The notes under the pieces are model-generated. The model ran no database searches. It saw nothing but the letters and a program-made list of their open reading frames with translations, and was not told where the DNA came from. Both the position numbers and the translations under genes were made by a program. Positions 50,698-61,700 of a DNA stretch of 64,000 bases are shown one piece after another. Source of the stretch: Branchiostoma belcheri (taxonomy: Eukaryota > Chordata > Leptocardii > Amphioxiformes > Branchiostomatidae); assembly GCF_001625305.1 (NCBI RefSeq), contig NW_017804231.1, positions 1,460,994-1,524,993 on the forward strand, read 5' to 3'. Each line of letters opens with the position of its first letter. Positions within the stretch are counted from its first letter, which is position 1.

Positions 50698-52731
50698 ATG
50701 AGCATGCGTGACCTGGCAGACCCAGGAGACGGGGCGTGGCTGGAGGCGGAGATTGAGCGGGAGTTAGCGCAGCTCTCACCGATCGACCCGGGGCTGGAGG
50801 AGGATGGAGAGGACAGTCTGGAGCAGGAGGACTTTCAGGTCAGCCTCTTTAAGTGATATTATTATGTAAGATTTTTGCACCAAAACTGTAAATATAGATA
50901 ATTGAAATTTCTCATCTAGATTGTCATTTTCATGAACTTCCAGCACATTACTAGTGTCGCTATTTTGCTTTTCTGGTGACTCAGCACTGTATGAGAATAA
51001 GTTGTGCCAGGCCTGATGTATTTCTAGGACTAGGAGGCTCCTGAAAAGAATTTAAACTAGTAACAGTGGTTTTTGTCCGGGTATCTTTGACAGTTTTCCA
51101 TCACATTTTTGCAGTGTAATGGCGTTGATCTTTTAGGCCATGTTGATTTGATTATATGGATGACATCCGCGCGCGCATGAATTTTCGGCCGTTTCCAAAA
51201 AAAAAAAAGTTTTCAACCATACTGTAAATCGTGCAAAACAGTTGCTAAATGAGCAAAAATATACCATAAGTTGCAAGGAAAACATTTAGAAACGATACCA
51301 ATGTCGTAGAATGCCAAAATCAAAGGAAAAAAGACAAATATGTAAAGAAATAAATTCAGAGAGTAGATTATTCGCCATAACATATTCTGTGCCATTTGTT
51401 CAACCTTCATGACCACGTAGATGTCATAGTGAAAGCAACTTTTTTTTTTTGCAAAACTTTTTTTTTATTCGCACGCGCGCATCAGTTTTGGGGTTCCCAG
51501 AGGATGTCATCCATATAATCAAATCAACATGGCCTTACTCCCCAAATGTCAAATTATAAACCCAGGTAGACTTATAACACAAGAAAATGCGTAAAACAAT
51601 GATGTTTAAAATAGTGAAAATCTTATAAAGATGATATCGCTCTAATGTTTCAACACATTAGGAAAGCCTAGATTATGATGAAGACGTGCCTGAGAGTCTA
51701 GCCGTGTACCTGGAGCGTGTACAGAGCCGTGCAGGGCTGGTGGAGGAAGGGCTGAAGGAGTGTGAAGATGTGATGCACCACACAGTCACTCATGCAGGTA
51801 AAACATCTCACAAGATTTAGAGGAGCAGCACATTTTCATATTTGCCTTATCTAGATTAGACTCAAGAAACCATTATAACTGATGATTACAAGAAAGTTCA
51901 AAATTTGGGCAATATGTACTCTTACAAGTACCTCAGTGACAGTTGATTTGGACCAAATGAAATTGTTCTCTTCCAAAAATGCTATCTAGACTTGTTCTCA
52001 CCTTTGTTAAATTTTGACAGAAAGATTATAAGTGCCTTAAATTGCCACACTAAGTCAATCTGAACTGTCTCACATGATACATTAAGTCATGAGACAAAAG
52101 AACTCCAAGATGAGATCTGACTTTACAGTGTTGATGAAGAGACAGGATGCATCTCGAAAGATCCCCAGAGTAGCAAACTCTTTGTTGTGTGTATGGTTTA
52201 AAATTTTTGTCAAAAGTACACCAATATGATGTTTGTAACCCTGACCTTTAGAACCAGGTGCTGTGGTCCCCTTCACTTCCTCTGACCTGCTGGACCAGCT
52301 AGCTGCCAGTACAGGACAGAACCCTGCTGAACTCAAGAGGAGGGTGAGTGGTAGGGAAAATATGACTAGAAAAGTAGTAGAAGTACATGTACACTGGTCT
52401 GCTGAATAGTAATTTATTTCTAATACGTATACAAGAGTTTAAGAGTTTAAACTTGCTTCATAATGACTGCTACCACCTTGACACAGATGAACTTTCAAGT
52501 TGTTTGTACTCTAAGTAGGAGATGTTGGTTAATTTTCCTTCTGACTCTGCCAGGTGCTTGAGGAGATAGAAGCTGAAGAGCGTGATGATGATGATGAGCT
52601 GGGGATGCTGGATGAGAACAGTAACAGTGTGGAACAGGAGGAGGATGGGGGAGGGGGGCAGGCTGCAGTAACAGCAGGAACTGAGACAGGGGCAACAGCA
52701 GGGGCTATGGCTGGGGAACATGGTCAAACAG
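50698..52731 (+). CDS. LRRIQ1-like: acidic N-terminal exons
   Basis: Exons 50698-50838, 51662-51797, 52252-52343, 52554-52731. Residues are rich in Glu and Asp (EIERELAQLSPIDPG, ECEDVMHHTVTHA, EEIEAEERDDDDELGML) with a Gly/Ala/Thr stretch at the end. No folded domain is visible. Borders are phase 0-0, 0-1, 1-0 and 0-1. Confidence 0.8.
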
Positions 52732-55700
52732 GTACGTTCTAGAGTAAGTGTTTTTTTAGTTTGATTAGGACCGAGACATTATGGTTTGCACATTGGTGCA
52801 GGTATGAGATCATAGAACTCTTGTTGTGCATGTGATGACTGCACAAAACATAGATGTATCTTATTATAATTAGGATACTAGTTTTCATGAAATCTCTTTA
52901 ATTTGAAATGTCATGTCAGGCAACATGAAAGTGTATAATGATTTTTTATATTTTTTATATTTATATTTTTTATATTTTATATTTTTATATTTATATTTTT
53001 ATATTTTTTATATTTTTTTTATAATGATTTTTTGTGATTTCTTAAAAGAAATCACAAAAAATGTATCATACTAATGTGTAATTCTACCTCCACCACACCC
53101 CAGGTGCTGTCATGCTGTACGGTGTGGATGACCTTGAGCGGCAGCTGACCCTGCAGCTGCGCAGGTTCCACCAGGAGCAGCAGGTGCAGCAGAGACAGCT
53201 GCAGGAACAGCTGCAGCGCAGGCGGCAGGAGGAGGAATGCTGGCAGCTGGAACAGGAGCAGCGCAGCAGACAGAGAGACGCAGAGTTCCACAGGCAGCAG
53301 GAGCAGCTGGAGAAACAGAAGCTGGTAATGTTGTTGATGCTGTTATTCCTGCATTGAGCCTTTTTGGCACCAAATTTGTACTAAGTAAAGGGTCGAAAGT
53401 CAGACAAAGGTTAAAGGCATCCGAATTGAATGCAATTTGAGCCTGGCAAGGCAAAAAAATTTGGATGAGGAAATCTTGTCAGTAGTACTGCCATTTTTAG
53501 TACATTTTTGTCATCATTTCATACTTAAGGGGTTTGAAATAGAATTTGAAATAGAATTATTTTGATACCACCTGAGTAAATAGCTAGAACTATGAGCTAA
53601 CAGTATGAAACAAGCAACCGTTTTCCATTAGTGACGTTGAATTTTTGCCTCACAGACACCTGTATGCTATGTAACTATATGGGATTGGATGATTAAAATT
53701 ACATTGTACCACTGTGACAGTAACCGTAAACAGTACTATAACATAAAAAAAAATTGACAAACAAAGTTTGAAAATTCAGTATTACTGCTACTTTGGGTGC
53801 ATTTAAATTGCAACTTAAGGCAGTTCTTCAAAATGTTAAAGAGACACCTTTATAAAGGAAAGAGAGGAGGTAGGACAATTTTCAAGTAGTTAAATGCAAT
53901 TATTTGCTTCGTATTACCTTATTTACCCTATTGTCAGGAGGGGCAGGCTAAGCTTGATGCTCAGCTGCAAGAGGAGGAGAGGAGGAAAGAGGAGTTGCTA
54001 CGGCAACAGGAACAGCAGATACAGCAGCTGTCTCAACAAACAGCTGAGGAAAAGGCTGCCTTCTATAAAGAACAGGTACATTCTGGTTAATTTGTATGTC
54101 ATCAACCTGAATCTGCTTGACTGTGAACATGACTATTTTTTATTTGCTAAGACAACCATGCATAGTCTTATAATGTTTATATTCCTATATTATAATAATA
54201 CTTTGTACTGATTAATTTGTACAATATATAATGTGTTTTTAGGAACAGGAAAAGCAAAGGTTGGAGACCCAGAGGCAGAACGCTGCAGCAAGAATACAAG
54301 CTGCATTCAAGAGCTACAAGTGGGTTTACTTTCTCTATATTTTACTTCCTCTATGTTGTCTCCCAATCTTTCATTCTTAGCTGCAATATACAACTTGTAA
54401 AAGGACCTGGTGTTGGATTTTCTCTCAATATTCTATTTCTTTCTATGATGTTTATCAATTATATTTATCATGTCTTATTTTGTTGTCTGCTTAACTCATG
54501 CAGAGTGAGAAAAATCCATGGTCCAGTTTTGAATGAAAAAAGAGAAAACAGGAAAAAGTCTTGGGCTTTGAACAGGCAGCTGGAGATAGAGAAACACAAA
54601 AAGGATGAAGAGCTAAAACAAAGACTGGCTGAAAAAGAAAGAAAAAGGAAGGAAGATGAGCAGAGGCAAGAAGAGGAGAGGAAACAGAAGGAGGAGGAAG
54701 ACAGAAGGAAAAAGGAACTGGAAGAGAAAGCAAAAATAGAGGAGGAAAGGAAAAGAAAGGAAGAAGAAAAGAGAAGGCTGGTGGAGGAAGAGAAAAAGAA
54801 ACAAGAGGAAGAAGAGAGAAGAAAAAGGGAGGAAGAAGAAAGAAAAAGGGAGGAGGAGAGAAAGAGAAAAGATGAGGAAGAAAGGAAAAAGGAAGAGGAG
54901 AGAAAAAGAAAAGAGGAAGAAAGGAAAAAGCAGAAGGAAGAAAAAAGGAAATTGGAAGAGAAGAGAAGTGAAGAGGAAAGACAGAGACTAGAAGAGGAAA
55001 GAAAACAAAAAGAGGAAGCCCAGAGGAAAGAAAAAGAACGACTATGCAGAATACAAGACGAGGAAGAGAGAAGAAAATTAGAAGAGCAAGAAAAGAATAG
55101 GAGAGAGGAAGAACAAAAGAAAATGGAGGAAGCGGCAAGGATCAAACAGGAAGCTGAAGAGAGAGTCAAGACTAGAGAGAGTGAAGATGTAAAAACTAAT
55201 ACTCCTGAACAGGCACATAATAACTCTTTGGGCACACAGAAAAATTCCACAGACAATTCTCCTACAGAAGGAAGTGTACTTACACCACAGGATATGACAG
55301 CCATTGCTGACGACATTGATAGAAGACGTCTACAGTGGATGGAGTCATGTCGGCCGTGGAGTCAGCTGGCTGCAGAGTTGAAGCGCAGGAAGCCCAAGAA
55401 GGGTAGGAGGGGGGCCACCAAACCTGCTGCCTCTGCCAAGAACCTGCCAGAGCTGACTGATGAACAGTTACTGAAAGCATCAAAACCAGGAACACTACTG
55501 GACAAGGTAAAATAATTACTGAGTGACACTGTCATAATGTGTCACACTGTGTAATCTACAGAATGATATGATGTACGTTGCTATATCTCTACAAAATGTA
55601 CATGTACATGTGCAGTGTATGAAGGAAATACATAGTACTGTCATCAAATTCTCAACACTTTAGGAAATGTTATATTATGCATACTAACAGCTGTTATTAT

Positions 55701-58700
55701 TCTCCTGTCACTCCGTATCAGGTTGAGGAGGTGAATATTGAGGGACTGACAGGATGTAGTCTATCCAGACTGTCAGAGTGTCCAGGTCTCCTCTCTATCT
55801 CTGTAAACCAGTGTGATGCTCAGGTAAGTTTCTCTGTGTAGTGATTCTACAAGTCATTGGATTTTCTCAGCTACAATGTAACATTAATATTCTACATGTG
55901 ACAGTTCCTGTTACAGTAGTAATGATATTGTGTAATTTAATGTATGGATTATTGTTAATTATTTGTTGTATTATCCTTAAAGAAATAATTATATTTTCAC
56001 CCTGTTGCTCTGTAGTGTTATTGTCTAATTCCAATGATCAGCCAATGAGAATATTGATGAGAATGTAGGACTGGTATAATTGCTTTGCAGTTCTACCCTA
56101 AACAAAAAGCTCTTTTTTGTCATCTAATGCTTTTTCTGTTACCAGGTGTTGTATGGTGTCCAGAGGTTCACCAGACTACAGCACATTGACGTGAAGCAGA
56201 ACCGGTTGAGTGTACTGGTTTGTTCCGGTTGCGCCAGCCTGAACTGCCTCCTGGCAGCACACAATCAGCTGTCCTCCATAAACGGGCTGGATGGGTGCAA
56301 CAACCTACAGGTCCTTGACCTCAGCCACAACAAGATCACCAGAATAGGTCCGAGAGTCTTCACGTGTTTTGCTATAAAAAAAGTCAAAGAAAACTACTAC
56401 ATTTAATTCAGAAAACATATGAATATAGAAAGATACACAGGCGCAATATACATCATATACAATGCATTGAATTTCATTGTAATTGCTGTTTATGAAAAAA
56501 AATGATTAGAAATATAGGAATAGTAATTGAAAAAAAAAAGAAAAATCTACATTGAATGAAACTTTTGTTATTATTTTGGAATATTTGTATAAACTATAAG
56601 CTGCTAAAGGTAGGTAAGGTTGTAATAGAGTAGAAAATTTATACAGGTGTCAAATGCAGGTGAAACTGAATTATTGTATTTTCCTCCATCAGGTGGCCTG
56701 GACAGCTGTGTGCACCTGCAGCACCTGGATCTGTCTCACAACCAGCTGATCGGCCTGCGGGGGCTGCAGCTGGTCCCCACCCTGCTGCACCTGGATGTCT
56801 CCCACAACCACCTGCCAGCTGCGGAGCACCTGCAGGACTGCGCGCTGCTGCAGCACCTGAATCTGGCCAGCAACACACTGACTAAGGTGAGGAGACAAGT
56901 GGTACATGTGTGCCCCCTTGTGATCGTCAGAAGTTCTGCACCATGCCATTTGGCAGTTTACCAGTGATGTGCTTAACACATAATGTGTGGGGTATTGTGT
57001 GATTGTAATGCTTCTGTTTATACATCCACTCATGTTATACAATATATATATACTACCTACAAAATATTTGCAACCTTTGCAAGTGAAGAACCCAATGCAC
57101 AATGAAAGGAGTACATTGTAGTATTATTGTTTTGTACTCTTCCAGCCCCCAAGTCTGAACAACCACGTCCTGCTGCGTAGCCTGGTGCTGGATGACAACA
57201 GCATCTCCAGCCTGGATGTGCTGTCCACGGCCTGGCTGCCTCTGCTGTCCCTGCTGTCAGTCAAACAGAACAGGTTAGTAACAGTCAATCTACCAATCAG
57301 TGCATTATCTTCATGTCTTCATTTATACATCCATCCATCTAATATCTGTTTATCTTCTATCCATTTATCTATCTATCAAGGACATGAATTTTGATAACAC
57401 ATGAACATATACTAGACTAAGTGTACATCCTTTCTGTTTAGCTGTCAAATAATTATTTGAAATCAAATTCTCATTTAATTGTCCTCTTTCTCACTCCTTA
57501 TTAGTAGTACATGTACATGTACTTGTAATTCTTTGTACAAATTCCTTATATATTATATGTATGTTAATGTATTTTTTTCTTCAAACTGTATTAAGAGAAA
57601 ATTGTATCTCATTCTGATTGATTCAAGTATCCATCGATGGTAATTTCAAGCTTAAGTATTAGAATTGCTGTGAGCAATATAATTATCGTCCCTTTTCTTT
57701 TAGTCTGACCCAAGTGAGCTCCTTGTGCCACCTGATACTGCTGGAGCACCTGGATGTCAGCTACAACCAGCTGGAGGATGTGGCAGGTGTAGCAGGTGGT
57801 GTGTCTGCCTGTGTCCGCTTACACACGCTAAATGTTGCAGGAAATCCACTGACCGAGGACAAAAGTTACAGGTGAACTTTCATTGACTATTATCAATTAT
57901 AGCTACTTTTAGGCCTGGGACCAAGGGTGAGGCAGAATACACTGTGTTGTACAAACTTTTCAATGCGAACTGAGCCAAAATTTGGTGTCCCCAAACCAAA
58001 AAATGCAACAACATCAATTCCAACGTCCAAATCTGGTATTCAAAGCGGCGCATTCGGTCACACAAAATGCATTCAAATTATTCTATGGAACATTTGAAAG
58101 CCCCTGTGATATTTAGAACCCCATGTGGTACGGCTATATGTAGTTGTTACACGGGCTGGAATGCCTGTATTGAACGTTATCATGGACCAGGTATTTCATA
58201 AACAGACTAACATTACATGATTCCACCAGGTCAAATACATTGTATATCTGTCACCCTGAAAAAATGGTTCGAAACCAATCTCCAATGCAATGTCAGCCAG
58301 TAAGCTAAGACTGTTTTGTGTTACATGTACACCAGGTCTGACTTAGTGGCAGCTGTACCCAGCCTGTGCCAGCTGGACGGAGAAGAGGTTCAGCAGGAAA
58401 GTAGTATAGCAAGTGACACGGAACTCCCATTTGTGAGGATGTGCCTCGCCCAACGGACACAGCAGGACAACATGATGCACAGGCATGAGGCAGAACTCAA
58501 GTAAGACATTTTGAAACATAATTAATAATGTCAGATAGCTAGATACGAAAGCTAGCAATAGAGAATTATTCAAATTGGATACAATGCTGTTTCATGATAT
58601 CCAAATTGTCACACACATCCAAACTTGCAGGATGAGTTAAAACTTTGTACTCTGAAATATGTTTTGCTGTATTTCAATTTCTATCATTTTCTTGGCAATG

Positions 58701-61700
58701 ACTTTTTCAAAGATTTATTGCCCATTGTGCACAGTTACATCTTACTAGCAAAACCATGGCAAAATGTTCCCACCATTGATTTTACAACTTCGTAACAGGT
58801 CCTACCAGTAGATAATGAAAACTTTGCTGTAATCTGTATGATATAGCTGTCTAATGTAATTTTAAACCCAGGGATGCTAAACAATCAGGCGAGGTGAAAC
58901 GATGTCTGGCTGTACAGCACGTACATCAAGAGGAGTGTTACCAGTTAGCCGTGGACCACAGATACGCTCACGAGTATGGAGAAATGGATTCTTCCGAGCC
59001 AGCTGTCTCAGAGAAAAAAGACACAGGAGGAAAGTTTTCTGATCAAAGGTCAAGTTCAGAACTCAGAACCGAGTCGACAAAGGAGGAGGAAGTACGGTTA
59101 GATAAAGTTGCACCAACATCAAATGTGGGCACTGATACTTCATCAGTTCCTAGAACTGCAGCAAAAGATGATACTCAGGAGGTTTCAAGAAAAGCTGTCA
59201 GTCCTTCAGATGGAAGATCATCTCCAGGAGTCAGTTCCTTACAGCAGGGCTACTCAGTGGTTTCAAAAAGGCAAGGAGATGCCAGTTTACAAAGGTACTA
59301 AACATGATATGTCAAGCAAAAATGAGATGATGGAAAAGTCATCCTGAATAATTTGCATGCAAGTCATATTTAATCCAAACAAGTCATTATTTAATTCAAC
59401 TCCAAAATTTCATCCTGGCTAAAACATTGCAAACAATTCAACTCAATGAATTATATACTTGCCTGGCTCCTCAGTGTTGCAGCTACCAGGATCCAGTCTG
59501 TATGGAGAGGTTATAGTGTGAGGCGGGACATCAGACAACACACTCAGGACTGGCTGGCTGCTAACACCATACAGGAGGCTGCTACTAAAATACAGGTGAA
59601 GTACAGACATGTAACAAAAATAAGGTAGTGCAGAGACATGTACATTTATTTCATCATAAAATGGCTGAGAAGCCCATTCAGCTTGTAGAAGCTGCTTTCC
59701 AATAGAGCCCAGCATACATTTACACAGGACAAGACATGTTTACATTTAGTCAAGCAACAAAAGTCACACAAAATCTGATGGGTCAAAACAAAAGCATGTC
59801 CATAAATCAAAGACGTCATAAACATTCCAATGTCAAAACAATTATGTCAGTAATTTAGAATTGGACTGGATGTAGATTTTTGTGACTGAGACTAGATCCC
59901 CTAACCCCTGCTGCAGGCTGTGTGGAGAGGACACAGGCTGCGACTGCGGCTGAAGCGAGCGCTGCAGGCCGCCAGGTGGGAGGAGGAGGAGGAGGGTGAT
60001 GATGATGATGATGAGTTTGGAGAGGTGGACCTGTCCTCGTTTGACCTCCAGGCAGCTGAGCTGGACCAGGCCTGGGCACCTCCACAGACACCCACCCTGC
60101 CTACAAGGTCTGGCACAGCAGTCTTTTCATAGGATTTTTATAGCAATAGCTGCATGTGACTTGTGTATTGGTCAATATACAGTGTAGAATGTAACATTAT
60201 TTTGAGAAAATTGAAAGTGTGAATTGTGTATTGCCTATTGGTCAGTATAAATGCTAGAAATTCCACTAAACCTCGTAAAGCACATTCTCATCCCATACTA
60301 CTGTGTAAGAGTAGATGAAATCTCATGACTTGTTCATGATCAGAAAATCCTACAGAAATATAATCATACTATTAGTTGAATGTTTGTTGGTGTTCATGTT
60401 TCTGCCTATCTCACCCTCTCCATGCAGGCACGCTGTTCTTGGTTCAGTGTCGTCCAAACAGGACAGAGCACAGGCCATGTGGGACACCCGTCAGGCATGG
60501 CAGGCAGCCCCCACCCCTCCCCCTCCCAGCCCCAAACACCCCCTCCCCCCTGTCAAACCCCCCAGCAGGGCAAGCAGTGCCTCCTCCCAACACCAACCTA
60601 CCCCTCCAACTAGCAGGTAAGAAGCTACAAAAATTGAATTCATCCCCATAATGTTTCAACATCATTACCTGATTACCTGTTTTGCAAGAATAATAATCAT
60701 GATCATGGTACAATTTATATTGTACTGAGAATGTACGCTGGTCCCTTGTGTCAATTTAGGTTCTTTTCCCTCTACACCATACTAGTATAGATACACCAGG
60801 TAGCTGCCACATTGAACATAAGAATGATAATTTGTTTAAACCTTTTGATTCAGCACAAGAGATTGAGCTAGTGTTTTCGACCAGTCAGTGAGACTTGTCA
60901 CATGGCCTCTCTGAAGTGTGACGTCAACACTGGGTCAAAGGTATCTGGTACAGTTGAGTGATGGCTGCTGGGCCATGATGTAAATAGCCTCTTGCACCCC
61001 TCTCAGGAAGTAATCTTGCTTAAAATAAATTATCATTTGTGCAGACTTGGCAGTGTAGTCAGTACAAAGAGTGAACAGCTGACAGAAGAGTGGGGGTTCA
61101 AGTCTGGTACCACAGCGGAGCTCATGATGAAGAGAGCTCGCAGGATGAAGGCTCGCAAGAAGAAAACTTTGGGTCAGTCCAACTTGATACTGCTTTATTC
61201 AGACATTGTGTTCTTATAAACCTTCCATCTGTGCATGCCTACAGTGTGTCATAAAATTATGATTGGCCTAATCTTTTGTTTCAAAGTTGTTAAAGGCATC
61301 CATCTCAGTAGCAAGACAAAAATATTCTTGAGGAGGAAATATGTCTGATATTTACATGACTTGTATTGTAACCAGAAAATTTACTTTAAAAAATTAATGC
61401 AGTTTTGCTGTCCTATAAATTAAGTATAATTGCGTTGGTTGCTTTTAAAACAGCAGTCAAAGGATCCTGTTGGATTGTTCTGTCTTGAATAGATGTCTGA
61501 CATGCCTTTCAGGTGAAATTTTGTGTGAAGTGAAGGTTCACAGCAGCTGATGTCTGATGTACAATAAAGGTAGCCTCAACCAAACTTGGGGAGGCGGCTG
61601 GAAAGAGTAGAAATCGGCCAAATAGAGAGATAAGCATGTCAAGGGAGATTGTCCGTTGAGAGAACATTTCGCCGCACCCCAAATGTTCTCTCAACGGACA

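Noticed and set aside
54468..55316. Ser/Leu/Phe-rich minus-strand frames of up to 282 residues
   Set aside because: Reverse complement of the E/K/R helix exon; low complexity shadow.
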